Source of the DNA: Brachynemurus nebulosus
Taxonomy: Eukaryota > Arthropoda > Insecta > Neuroptera > Myrmeleontidae
Length of the DNA stretch: 64,000 bases
Direction: 5' to 3'
Assembly: GCA_035578155.1 (NCBI GenBank)
Contig: JAPWDM010000011.1
Coordinates: 17,102,185-17,166,184, forward strand
Shown: piece by piece, positions 45,527 through 56,494 of the stretch
Layout: each line of letters starts with the position of its first letter
How positions within the stretch are numbered: the stretch's first letter is position 1
Notes under the pieces: model-generated
Told to the model about the DNA's origin: nothing
What the model saw: only the letters and a program-made list of their open reading frames with translations
Database searches by the model: none
Position numbers and translations under genes: made by a program

Positions 45527-46068
45527 TGTCTGTGTATGCATACGAGTATCTCTAATTGCGACATTTATTGCGGCCACCATAATTAGTGTCAAATCAATGG
45601 CTATGTGAACACATTGTGTCCAAGTGTCTCTTGTGGCTAATAAGTTTTCAAACAAGTTCGACACTTTTCTATACACTCACAGAAGAGAGATAGATTCATG
45701 GTGATCGAGCACGGTTTCATTCTTAAAATTTTTTGCATGTGAATAGCTCGGACACAAATTCTGTACATTTATGTACAGACACTATCCAGACACAAAAAAT
45801 CTGTTAAAGTATGAATAGTAAAGAAATTTATGTTTGACATTTGTGTCGTAATACACACACCGGCATAATTAGTGGAACATAAGAAAAATATAAAAACCTA
45901 TTTATTAAACAAAGTTGGCGGTATTTTTTCATTTTTACTTAAAATAATATTGAAGTAACGAATCAATTGACTCTCCATAGAATTGCGTTTATTTATTATT
46001 GATGCAATTCTTTTTAAGAGGTCTGTCAGTTTCGAATTCAAATGCCGTTTCTTCTCAATGTGGTCGAG

Positions 46069-46190
46069 CTTCAAACTGCCGTAATTGAAGAATGGCAAAG
46101 ACTGTCCCAGGAAACTATAGATAATATCATGCTGAGTATAGAAAAACGAATATAAGTTTTGATAAGAGCACGGGAGGAACCAGGCGGAAT
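46069..46190 (+). pseudogene. Tc1-like transposase C-terminal remnant
   Basis: Read in the plus direction the sequence gives LQTAVIEEWQRLSQETIDNI, then MLSIEKRI, a stop, and VLIRAREE. This follows the Tc1 C-terminal pattern of a Trp helix, an S/PQE-T segment, an SM-xRI segment and IKA-G. The stop (at about 46153) and loss of the final GHTKY-type end show decay. Upstream DDE motifs could not be traced. Confidence 0.6.
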
Positions 46191-46645
46191 TAAAACGCTG
46201 TATTTCATTTTCTATTTGTTAAATAATTTTTAACTTAAATTATTCTTAGACGACATAAGATTCCAAAAATTTGCCATTTTATATGGTTACTTGTTTTACT
46301 ACCGAAAATAAAGGTATATCGACTTGTGAACATGTAATTTTAACCTATTAACCGGGGAATTAGCTATTGCTCAACTCGTTTCAGAATGGGGACTTTTTGT
46401 TCGCAGCGATAAGTAATATCACACCTCAAATAATAAAACAATATCGTTTTTAACTTATGGTTTTTATTTGTTTTGATAAAATATTTTATATTTAAAATAT
46501 AATTCAAATGTATTCAATGTACAAGGAATTAATTGAACAAATTATAATAATTATTTCGCAGTATGATATTGCTTGAAACAGTGTGGCATACACAAGGCAA
46601 CACAGCAGTCAGCGCACCAGAATCCATGGGACTGAAAGTGTTAAT

Positions 46646-46811
46646 TTCCATGACGAAAAATGTCTTCATGCCCATTGCAGTAGACTTTTATGTATGACGA
46701 AATATTTCGTCATACCCAGTTAACAGATTTTTCCATGACGAAAAATGTCGTCATGCCCATTGCAGTAGGCTTTTATGTATGACGAAATATTTCGTCATAC
46801 CCAGTTAACAG
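46646..46811. repeat. Two-copy 85-bp repeat with TATGACGAAATATTTCGTCA palindrome
   Basis: Units start at 46646 and 46731 (TTCCATGACGAAAAATGTC). Each contains a 22-bp perfect palindrome with half-site TATGACGAAAT, and a weaker TGACGAAAAATGTCGTCA inverted pair. It lies inside the Tc1-like element. Confidence 0.9.
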
Positions 46812-46915
46812 CTTAAGTGAATAATTAAATAAGATTAATATTTTCTTGAAATTAAATGGTTTATTTGATTTTTACAGATATTTTGTATGTTCCGCTAATT
46901 CTGCCGGTGTGTGTA

Positions 46916-48136
46916 TTTTGTGTCGTAGTCACCAGGCCTTACTACCATAAATAAGAAATAAGTTTTAAAAATATAAAAATAAATCCTTAACACTTTGGAT
47001 TGCTTCGTTATCCCTACAATTTTACACGTGGTACAATGCATTATTACAACAGGTTGGTTTGCTGAGGTATTTTTGTTATATTATTAGATTTGCAAGTAAC
47101 GAGCTTGTGTCGTGTGTGCAGTACGTGGTTAGGTGAATATGTGCATAGCAACTAGCAGAAAATAAATAACATCTATTGAGACGACATAATTACGTAAGTG
47201 TAGTTATAATTGCACAAATAATAAATAGTCCAATCAAATAGGGATTTAATCTCGGAATAGGTTACAAATTTGTATAAGTCTTTGTTTTGACATTTTATAT
47301 GTTATCTTAAAACTCTCGTGGAAAAGTGTACCTACGCGAGTTAAGATATTCAAGTATTTATGTATTCTGCAGCAGATCTGTGGTAACTGTAGTATCTATT
47401 GTGCCTAAACAAAGAGTGAGCTACTGTTGTTTATGTAATAGAGTAATCGTTCATATTAACCCTCACCGTACATATACTCTATATAATCTATATATCAATC
47501 GTGCATATGGTATTTTATATATACGCCCCTTACCTCATACACTCATCACTCATAAAAATCGTTTCGTTTTAGATGCAAATAAACTATAACTACTACTTGA
47601 TTATATATTTATAAGCAATTTTATATGGAAGAGAGATATAAAGTGGTGAGTACTCTAGAGCGGTCATAAGGATATTTTATTTTTTTTCGAAGGGTTGCAC
47701 CCATCTGATCTGCATGCACTTTTTAGTGATAATATTAGACATACTAAGCTACATTATATATTTTTTCTGTGATTGTACCTCTCCGAGAACTATGAGAATA
47801 AAATAAGAATTTTTTATTTTTTATTTTTTTAGTTGGTATAAATTGTTAGAAAATTCTGTAAAAAGTTCAGAATATAGCACAACGTACTACCTAATAAACA
47901 GTCTTGGTTTTATCAGTCTGGATGTAATAGTTTCGGAATAAAAAAATTTCCCAAAATACCCGCTCTAGCATATATATGGTCAAGTATCTCAAGAACGCAG
48001 AGAGATCAGAGGCTAAAATAGGTGTCAATGGTATATTTATGCCTCTCTGGGGCTGCAAACCCTATCTTAACCTGCTAGACCCTTTTATAAACTTGGTTCA
48101 AGTTAACCTCAAGATCGGGTTGCTTGAGCCCAAACC
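46916..48136. other. Spacer without recognised gene
   Basis: Frame 47326-47589 opens with GTG and has no domain signature. GC is slightly higher at 47030-47170. Nothing can be defended as a gene. Confidence 0.45.
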
Positions 48137-48486
48137 TACACAGTGAAAAAATTTGTGTTATAATTAACACATTTCACATGTCCAGAACGGTCCACTCAAT
48201 TTTTTGTATTATTTTAACACAAAGCATATATATGTGTCAAATTTTTACACAAGATTTGTGTCAATGATTTAACACACAAGAGGACATACATTTTGTGTTA
48301 ATTTTTCAGATTTATCAGAGTTAGTTGTTAAACTTTTTTATTCAATATTTTACTTCCACTTAAGATATTTGAAAATCGTCAGAAATTATAACGATTTTGT
48401 TCATATATTATTATAAATGAGACTCAAAGAACGCAAAGTAAGTTAGTCCTTTGTAAAAATTCTTTTTTGTTTCCATATATATGTAC

Positions 48487-49065
48487 CAAAATATATATAA
48501 TAAAAAAGATGAGAGTAGTTATTATTATTAAACAAAACCGAAAAATTTTTTCAGTTATTGACGAATATACACGTTTGCTTCGCAATAAGGTTACTTCACA
48601 AACTGAATACAGAGAAAGAGATGGAACGTTATTTGTTTACCTTATCACAAGTTGTTTTTGCTAAAATTTAGTGTATACAGTATGTTCCTTTAGATATTTT
48701 AATTCAAAATTTTTACTTACAAAAATGATATCATTATAATGCAACTTTTTAAATAAAAGAAATACACACATAATTTATGTATCCTCATGTAAGATATGTC
48801 ATATGTATATTCTGATTTATTTAAACATTAATTGGTAGGCTTTTAGTCACATATGTACATATTATTTTCATATCTTCAAATTGTCATATGTTTATGTATT
48901 TTTTATACAAAACAATAAATTAAATAACCTAAAAATGTAAGAAAATTGTTTCATTTTTAAACGTTTAATAATACTATTTTCGTCAATAACTGAAAAAACG
49001 TATAATTTTTCGGTTTTGTTTAATAATAAGAACTACTCTCATCTTTTTTATTATATAGAGGGGAG
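48487..49065. repeat. Inverted pair inside the 1.9-kb element
   Basis: 48487-48570 (TACCAAAATATATATAATAA, then GATGAGAGTAG, AACAAAACCGAAAAA, CAGTTATTGACGAA) is repeated in reverse at about 48980-49057. Right of the nested MITE, TATTTTGGTATA completes the reverse copy. Confidence 0.82.
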
Positions 49066-49555
49066 CAAAATGGGGGTACCCCAAAAATTTGGTAAAAATT
49101 TTTATATTTTAAAATTTGATAATATTTTAAACCAAATAAATATATTATAATATATTATAAATACATTGTAATATATATAATATGTTATAATATGTAATAT
49201 ATAATATGTTATAATATGTATTTACATAACTTTATGTAGTAAGAATTATTAAAATAAAAAAGAATAATTATTTTTCGCCTCTGCATCCACTACTAATATA
49301 AATACTGATTCGTTTTTCGTAAATGACTCCTAAAAAAATATTATTATTTAGTAGCTTCGTTTTCTTATGAATATATTTATAATCTTACATTATTAAGGGG
49401 TACCCCATTTTGCCCGCAAAAAAAATGTTTTTTTCTTACGGCAGCTCGAAATTTGATTATTTTACTTTAATTACGAATGAAAATAATAAGATTCAGCATA
49501 TTTCAGTCCTTAAAATCATAACGGTTTCTTAAGTACCCCGTTTTGCCCCCCCCCC
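49058..49555. mobile_element. Nested MITE with TA target duplication and a preserved empty site
   Basis: The left end is GAGGGGAGCAAAATGGGGGT and the right end inward is GGGGGGGGGGCAAAACGGGG, with a third related phrase GGGGTACCCCATTTTGCCCG internally at about 49397. The element splits the right arm of the 48487/49065 inverted pair. The uninterrupted left arm gives the empty-site sequence, and comparison leaves exactly TA duplicated. Confidence 0.8.
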
Positions 49556-50030
49556 TATATTTTGGTATAAAAATATTTTTACCAAATGAAAATGATTTCA
49601 TGCGATAGGAATGCACGTAAAACAGTACAGCAGACAAGCTTGTAATATAGCTATCTCTTACAAGATCTACTACCTAATATATTGAAAAAGGATAGTAAAA
49701 ATTATAATAACTCTGATAAATGACAAAAATTTCATTTTTACGTTTCAACTATATGAATCATTTGCATTTTGTATAAATGCGAGTATAGGTATATATTCTA
49801 ACGTAAGTTAGGTACTTATAGCATTCTTTTGCTCTACACAAATATGGTGTTACTTCCTTGCTGTTTAAAACAGGTTAACATTTTTATTCTGTTAAATCGA
49901 AATTTGTCTTAATATTTTCATTTAACACAAACACGAAATGTTACATTAACGCAGGGTTGTGTTGCTTATTTAACACAAAAATTTTAACCACTGGTTTTTT
50001 TACGCACAACACAAATTTTTTTACTGTGTA

Positions 50031-51029
50031 AATTTCCGAGTGATTTCCATTTGAAAACAGTTTGAGACCATGCAGGATGTTGGTTACTAACTAAACCACA
50101 TTGTACAAACATGTATTTATTAAAAAAATATGAATAAGTACCAAAACTGAATAAAAATTTTCAAGCGAATAATGTTATGGATACCAAAGTATTTTTATGA
50201 GTTAGAGTGTGTCTTTTAGTCTACATAAAGAGAATAATCCTTTTTTTATTAGTGTAGGTGGAGGTATTTTCTTAACTATATCTTCCCATTTATAGTACAA
50301 TACGTTTTTGTTCTTGTACCACTTCCATGCATTTTTAATTGGATCCATGTACCATTTTAAAACAAAGTTATAATGGGCTCAAGTTACCCTAAACTGAAGG
50401 TTATGTTAACTGGTTTATCAAAACTTGAAATTAAGAAACTGAGGAAATAGCTGGCATATGAATATGTCTGAATTTGCTTTAGTAACGAAGCAAATATGAA
50501 AATTATACACTTATCTTACTTTGTGAGCTATCGAAATATTTTTTACAGTTGAAAGTTAGCAACATAACAAAAACAGCAACTTCAAATAGAGGTAAACAAC
50601 ACTCGCCTGACACCTAGTGTCAATTTTCAGAACTACCTAAACATAAACACAATGAACCTAGTGTTGTTATCTATCAGATAAACCTGTAACTTACTTATAT
50701 TCGAATTCGAATACTTAATATACCCATTCTCGTTTGTACTAGTCAAACCTCAACCCTGGCTCTTTATAATTTGTTTCACAAGACTTGAGTACTCAGTAAT
50801 AGGTACTTTTCTGAGCGGATGAGTTTATTTCCTAAAATAGATGAGGTAGTATAATTTCCTCAAGAAGGAAGTGTTAAACTTCAGAATAATGCTCTTATCT
50901 GTAACTGGTTAAACATTGTCATTTCTAATACATTTTCTCCAGGTTGGTTGATTAAAAATTCAATCATCAATGTTTAATTGACAATTCTAGGAATTTATTA
51001 GACGCTTTTATTATCGTCAAGCTTTATTT
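50031..51029. other. AT-rich spacer, nothing recognised
   Basis: No exon, RNA gene or transposon terminus could be supported. Confidence 0.5.
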
Positions 51030-51480
51030 TCATATATTGAATATTTTCTCTTTTTTACTAATAGAGACTCCATTCATTATATACATAGATATTATAAGCA
51101 GGTTTCTTGCAATTCGGATTAAAAATTTTGTAAAATGCAATTTTTGGTACGTTTTTTTGCCCTTAGAAGAAAATAAAAAAATATTTCTGAATATAATTCA
51201 CATCTTCTCATTCTTATCTACTAATTTAGGAAATAATTGTTTTTCAAAAAAAAAAAAAAAAAAAAAAAACTATTTTTTCTAATTGTCATTATAAGAAAAA
51301 GACTAATGTTTCCATTATTATTATATATAAATTTATTGTATGTTTATTTTTGTTATGAATAAAACTGTTGAAAATTAATATTATTTTTAGGAAATAAATA
51401 TGTTGTCTCAGTTTATCCAATCGAACAACACGTAAAGTTTCGTTTTTATTTGTTGAAGTTTAGAAGCGGTAAAATCCTTT
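51030..51480 (+). repeat. Dispersed repeat, copy 2 of the pair with 35630-36450
   Basis: It has the same order of phrases as copy 1 with a shorter middle. A poly-A run at about 51247-51271 lies where copy 1 has AATAATTGTTATTCCAAAAA, suggesting slippage. Frame 51037-51282 is accidental. Confidence 0.7.
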
Positions 51481-52270
51481 GTAAAATATATGTAAAATAT
51501 ATTTTATTATTATATAATTCCAAGAAATAAAAATCTTAAGAAAAGCATGGAAATACAATAATAAATTATGAATACAACAAACGAATCAACGAATACAACC
51601 GATCTGAATACGAAGGTATTCCATACAAAATATTCATTTAAAAGAATCCGAATACATTGTGAAATATTCCGATATATGAATACTTCTTGTGTATTCGAAT
51701 ACGTATTCACTCACATCACTATTGGCTATACTAAGCACAAAAAAAAAAATACTTTTTTCCATTTTGGGCTCAAGTTACACCTTAGGTTTCAAGTAATCCG
51801 TGTTTACGGTACTTGATTCTACAGTTGACTTTGTGTTACCATACATACCAGTAAGCGCTCCTCACCCTTCGCGCTTTACGTAAAAGAGGGTAGATTGTAT
51901 AAAATATTGTCTATTGTAACTTTCCTAATAACTTTAAAAGTCATTTAAAGCATAAGAAATTGAATTTCTTGATTTGCATACACGAGATTCTGTGAGACTT
52001 TTGAAACCATATAAAATATCAAAATAAAGATTTATATAACTTTATAGCTTATTATCTTTCATTCCGAGATTCATCTCTTCTTTCATCTTGTCTGACTGTA
52101 CTACAAACTTTTCATTTTATTTTTTCTAGTTTCTCTTGGTAATTTCATTCACTACACGAGGAGTTTCATTTATTTTATTTTATTTGTTTATTGAATTAAC
52201 TATTGGTAAGGGAAAACATTACCCGCCATTTGTAACTAAATAAAGAATCTCGTCGACGTTTTACTAGTTA
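51481..52270. other. AT-rich spacer with local GAATAC repeats
   Basis: 51560-51720 is enriched in GAATAC/GTATTC, giving overlapping frames on both strands (51510-51710 and 51568-51816). It is simple-sequence-like and no gene is recognised. Confidence 0.45.
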
Positions 52271-52279
52271 ACCCTTTAG

Positions 52280-52580
52280 ATGCTTTGAGGTAGAGATTGG
52301 AATCGGGTCGGGACTTTTAAGAGTCCCCTCCGGTTCCGAAGGGTCCCGCCGGGATCAGGTATGATTTTCTTAAAACGGGCGGGAGTGAAAATTTTTTTAC
52401 GGGAATGAGAGCGTCGGGAATCGACAAATATTTGGGGAGTGTTTCACTTCTATTTTCATTTATATAGGTACAAAAAAGCGGAACCCGAAATAATAAAATG
52501 GGTCCCGCCGGGAAAACGGGGTGTAGTGAAAATTTTGTTACGGGAACGAGAGTGAACGGGAGTGCTAAACAAATTCGTGA
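52280..52580. repeat. GC-rich diverged direct repeat
   Basis: GGGTCCCGCCGGGATCAGG (52345) and GGGTCCCGCCGGGAAAACGG (52500) each precede GTGAAAATTTT and a TTACGGGAA(T/C)GAGAG phrase, spaced about 155 bases. The first unit is preceded by GGAATCGGGTCGGGAC. It is probably a dispersed element; no ends were found. Confidence 0.6.
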
Positions 52581-52727
52581 GCGAGCAGGAAAGGGTTAAG
52601 AAAATCACTTCAGTTTCTCTCTCTTCTTTGAGGGTCACTGGGGATCGACACAAAGTTAGTTCGTAGCACCTTGAGTGACTGTTGATGCCAACATTATTAG
52701 AAGTAGGTACATACATAATTTAAATAA

Positions 52728-53030
52728 ATTTCGATATTTTCAGATTTTTTGGTTTTGTTTGTAAGTGCGATATTTCTTATGAAGAATCTACGTCTAATAC
52801 TAATCGATTTGAGCGTTACATTATGGTATTCGATATTTGTAAATAATAAACAAATATTTTGCTTCGCAAAAATACCACTTTTATTTTCAAACTGTAACAA
52901 TATTGTTTCGAACCGTCATGTCAGTTAATTTTCAAACAGAATCATAATTTAAATATACGATATTTTAAGATTTTTTGGTTTTGTTTGTAAGTGTGATATT
53001 TATTATGAAGATTCACGTCTGACTCGAAGT
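52728..53030 (+). repeat. Direct repeat of about 70 bp
   Basis: TCGATATTTTCAGATTTTTT then GGTTTTGTTTGTAAGTGCGA at 52730 recur at 52958 with few changes, followed by TATGAAGA and a CACGTCTGA or TACGTCTAA phrase. The copies are about 230 bases apart. Confidence 0.75.
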
Positions 53031-53180
53031 TCCAGCTACTTTCCTCCTGTATTTTTAACGTATGTATGGGATATGAAACTTGTATTATCTGGTTACTAAT
53101 AATTATTAATATTTTTTAATATTCGTTAACATTTTTAAAGAAAAACGTGTTATACAAAAATATTTTTGTATATTTTAAAA

Positions 53181-53777
53181 CAGGAGTGGGCAAACTTTCT
53201 TAGATTGCGGGCCATTTAAAAAAAAAATTGTTTTTAAGCGGCCCGCACAGTCAGATATTTTGTAATGTAGTATGTAGCTTAAATAGGTTTTTTCTTTTAG
53301 TGAATTTTCGAATTTGAATTCAGCTATTAGGACCACTGTTATGATGCGACTTGAGCCCAAAACTATGCTAGAAATAATTTGTTTTGAAGTCCCTAGAAGT
53401 CTTGAACGAAAAATTCTGTTTTTGAGAAATTTGGTAAAAATGTTGGCAGTTCAAAAAGTCTTTTGCCAAGATCACCTCAAGTTCAAAAGTTTTTGCGATA
53501 TTTTCTTACACCGTTGGAAACAGGAGAAAAATCACATAAAAGTGATTTTTGAACAATTATTCTTTGTCAACTAGTTTTCAAGAAACACTAATTTTTTTTC
53601 TTAATACAAATATAAATATTTGTATTAAGAACATAAAATCAACATGAAAAAAAATTTTAGTGACAATTTTATTCATATGTTATAATTTAACATCGGAGCA
53701 GAACAAATTGTTCGAAAAATTATATTTTTGGTGGGCCGTATAAAAACTTGCCACGGGCCGCGGGTTACCGATCCCTG
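53181..53777 (-). mobile_element. 597-bp non-autonomous hAT element with exact duplication
   Basis: The ends are CAGGAGTGGGCAAACTTTCT and, inward from the right, CAGGGATCGGTAACCCGCGG. TTTTAAAA flanks both sides (53173-53180, 53778-53785). The interior is the reverse of 33815-34490, so this copy shows the family without the Jockey insert. Frames 53175-53360 (-) and 53314-53574 (+) are accidental. A perfect 16-bp hairpin (TTCTTAATACAAATAT) lies at 53598-53631. Confidence 0.92.
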
Positions 53778-53785
53778 TTTTAAAA

Positions 53786-55285
53786 TCCATCTATTATAAT
53801 AAATCGTGAAAAATTCTACCTCGACATTTTATTAACTGTATAAAAAAATCATACAAAAAGATAAGTAATTTTTTAGTACGCTTGAGTAGTATATCCCCTT
53901 ACTTCCCTTAAATTAATTTGCAAATTCAAAGAAAAAATCCTTCAAATTTTATTTTAAACAAAGATTACTTTTGTTAAATTAACATTAAAAATTTTACTTA
54001 TGAAGTCTAATGATGATGAACATACGTACATATAAAACCGGAAAATATACTGGAAAAAATTTACAAGATTTATTTTAGAACAATAGATTTGACGTCAGTT
54101 CTGATGCTAAATATTTAAAGTAAAATAAAATGTAATAATAATTAGAAGAAAATTTAATTTATAAGCTGAAATAAACGGAAAAAAAGTATTGATTTTCTTT
54201 ACGACTGAATTATTTCCTTTTATTTTAAAATTTTTTTGTAAATTGAATGATTTGACAAAGAGAGAACGATATATATACATAATATGTATGTTAGTTTATA
54301 AAAAGAATAAAGAGATCCAATGAATATTTATTAACTTTTTTTTTAGAAAATAGTTAAAAAGACAAAACTTCATTTGCCGTTTTGATGAAGTACTTTATAT
54401 GATAATTAACCACTGAATGTATGCATACATATATGCATTTGACATGTAAAAATAGTTCAAGATCACTCCTACTATCACAATTGAGATATTTATTCTTAAT
54501 TATTTATTTCTGTTTACGGATATCAGTTATTTTTAGCTTTTGTTTGTCAAATGCATTGTCTCTTTTAGGTTTCCGAAGAAAAAATCTCAGAAATCTGTCC
54601 GTCTGTTCGTTCGTGACACCTTTCATAATTCCTATATCTTTCAGCCTATGAATGTGAAATTTTATATCCACATGCCACAATTAATATAAATCTCAATTAA
54701 TGCATAGTAAAAGAATTTTTTTTTTAATTTCTTGATATACTTTCCCGTATAGGCCTCCCCCGATGAACACGGTACTCGAAGAATACGGGTATTTATATAT
54801 ATTTTATATATATTATATATTTGATATAAAGTTATATCAGTCCTCATCGTACGCGAATATGTATACTACATGTGGATTCGATTTACACGAATAAAAATCG
54901 TTTAAATTAAATCTGTCATTATAAAAGAAAAATGCTGGAAATAAAAACTACTAAAATTTTTGAGAATTTTATAATAGAAATGATAACGAATATGTAAAAA
55001 TTTACATATTTAAATTTTTAAAATGTCGTTACTTTCAACATCGATAATTTTCGATAACGAAAAGTAGGTTTTGACAGTCCCAATATGTTCGGAATACCCA
55101 CAACTTGCTTCGCTTAAGCACAATATAAATAAAAGATTATTACCATAGGCAGTAGCGAAACGCACTTCTATCCTTTTTTGATGTAAGTACCTACAAGCAA
55201 TTATGTATGTCCTTTTTTACTTATGTGATTGTATGTGTTTTTTACATGTGAGATTGAGGGTTACCAACGATCATGTTATATTATA
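53786..55285. other. AT-rich stretch downstream of the THAP gene
   Basis: No further THAP gene exon could be recognised here. Frames 54421-54651 (+) and 54662-54847 (-) lack known domains. Simple TATA-rich tracts lie at 54790-54830. Confidence 0.45.
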
Positions 55286-55872
55286 TCAATAAAACTTATT
55301 TGTTAAAGTTTTCTTTACTGGAAAAAAATTAATTAAATGATTAAATCTCACCAGGTTTGACGGAAAAAGTTTTTCGCATTCTTCCAAAAATACTTCTCTG
55401 GAAGTGATGTCTTGAAGACTTGCATTATTTCTAGAACCTATAATTGTTTGAACAGCAGAACTCGTAGTGGGTATAGATTCTGTTTGAGTTTCAACAGAGT
55501 TGGGAATAATTGTATCTGTAACTTTTGATCTAATTAACAGGAGTGTTGGTACTGCACCAGGCATTAATCGATTCGTTTCACTTTTAAAACTACTTTTTTC
55601 AAAATGAGTTGAACATACACGAAAATTATGACAGTATCCAACACTGTAATTTAAAAGATCTTCACGACCTATTGCGACTAACCACTGGCGAGATCTAAAA
55701 TATTAATTGAATAATTATTTTACGTATATTTATTTTTACATAAGTAATCAAGCTAAAATAAAACTTACACATCCATATAAGTAGGCACTCGGAAAAAAAT
55801 TAAATTAGAATTCTCTTTTGAATGGCTTAAACAAAATTTATCCGCACAAGAGTTGCCACCGCTTTTGGACAT
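55286..55872 (-). CDS. THAP domain zinc-finger protein, two exons
   Basis: THAP proteins bind DNA in the nucleus through a C2CH zinc finger; the domain is shared by host regulators and P-element-type transposases. Exon 1 is 55872-55769 and exon 2 is 55694-55286, joined over a 74-bp intron (donor GTAAGT, acceptor TTTTAG), giving 170 residues. Visible in order: C9 and C14 (CADKFC), the FFRVP segment (26-30), W39, C62 and H65 (RVCSTHF) and the closing GAVPT (81-85). These fit C-x2-4-C-x35-50-C-x2-H with P at the end of the domain. The tail (86-170) is S/T-rich and unassigned. A donor-like CTG/GTGAGA falls at codon 150 (55351), so a longer spliced form with further exons is possible and the stop at 55286 may be intronic read-through. 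A Penelope relic lies upstream. Certain as THAP; the 3' end is uncertain. Confidence 0.82.
55695..55768 (-). other. Intron of the THAP gene
   Basis: GTAAGTTTTATTTTAGC at the 5' side and AATTAATATTTTAG at the 3' side. The 74-bp size is usual for insects. It splits a codon after its second base, and joining restores the conserved VSRQWL segment. Confidence 0.8.
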
Positions 55873-56149
55873 TATACATATATTTAGTTAATAAAAAAAT
55901 TAAACTTATAATTAAATGTCAAAAATATCTCAATAAAATAACTTAATAGATCTTAATAAAACACACCAATTTATACGAAAATATCAAAAATAAAAAGCTA
56001 ATTTTTAAATAATACAAATTTAATGTCAGTTAATATTGCACTGCCTACGTTATTCAAAATTTTAAAAAATATCAGTGAAAATTAGACAAAATAAATAATT
56101 TACATGGTAATAAATAATTTACTGTTGAGAGGTTTACTTTGTGAAATTT
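55873..56149. other. Region upstream of the THAP start
   Basis: AT-rich with no recognised element. By position it would hold the 5' UTR and promoter of the THAP gene, but no core promoter motif stands out. Confidence 0.35.
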
Positions 56150-56494
56150 CATTTTAAATATTAAAAATATTTAACGTTTTAATTACTTTGTCAATTTCAC
56201 TAGAATTGAGTAGAATTTACTAAACGCGTTTTCAATCTCGCGATCATCATCAGAGTAATTGAAGAAATGTATGTGGGAGTGTAATAAATACTCTTAAAAA
56301 TGAATTTGGGAAAAACCCGTCATTATACTATTTCATATGAAATAGGCTGTACAATAACGTACCTGATAAACCAGTTTTGAATAATAGAGATAATTATTTT
56401 TATCTGTGTAAGGTAAAAATTTTTAACCAATATGTTTAAGAATAAAGGAGGGGTGTCCAAAATGTTAAAGTTGCTGAAAATTATATTTTTTCGT

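Larger units (their letters stand above)
45854..46913 (+). mobile_element. Decayed Tc1-like transposon
   Basis: TIRs CACACACCGGCATAATTAGT (left) and CACACACCGGCAGAATTAGC (inward from the right) are flanked by TA at 45852-45853 and 46914-46915. Length is 1060 bp. The interior retains a Tc1-like transposase C-terminus at about 46069-46180 and a two-copy 85-bp repeat at 46646-46811. The rest of the transposase is gone or unreadable. TIR and TA define Tc1/mariner; the C-terminal motif points to the Tc1 side. Confidence 0.88.
48139..50028. mobile_element. 1.9-kb TA-flanked TIR element with subterminal AACACA repeats
   Basis: The termini are CACAGTGAAAAAATTTGTGT and, inward from the right, CACAGTAAAAAAATTTGTGT, with TA outside each end (48137-48138, 50029-50030). 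Both ends have many subterminal TTAACACA/TGTGTTAA repeats (about 48160-48305 and 49855-50010). No transposase frame was found. TA targets suit Tc1/mariner-like or related elements. A younger MITE is nested inside at 49058-49555. Confidence 0.82.

Noticed and set aside
45364..45676. Three overlapping frames with balanced composition
   Set aside because: They lie within or across a 197-bp hAT MITE with clear ends and target duplication.
53175..53574. Opposed frames with moderately protein-like composition
   Set aside because: They fall inside a non-autonomous hAT element whose relatives have stops in the same places.
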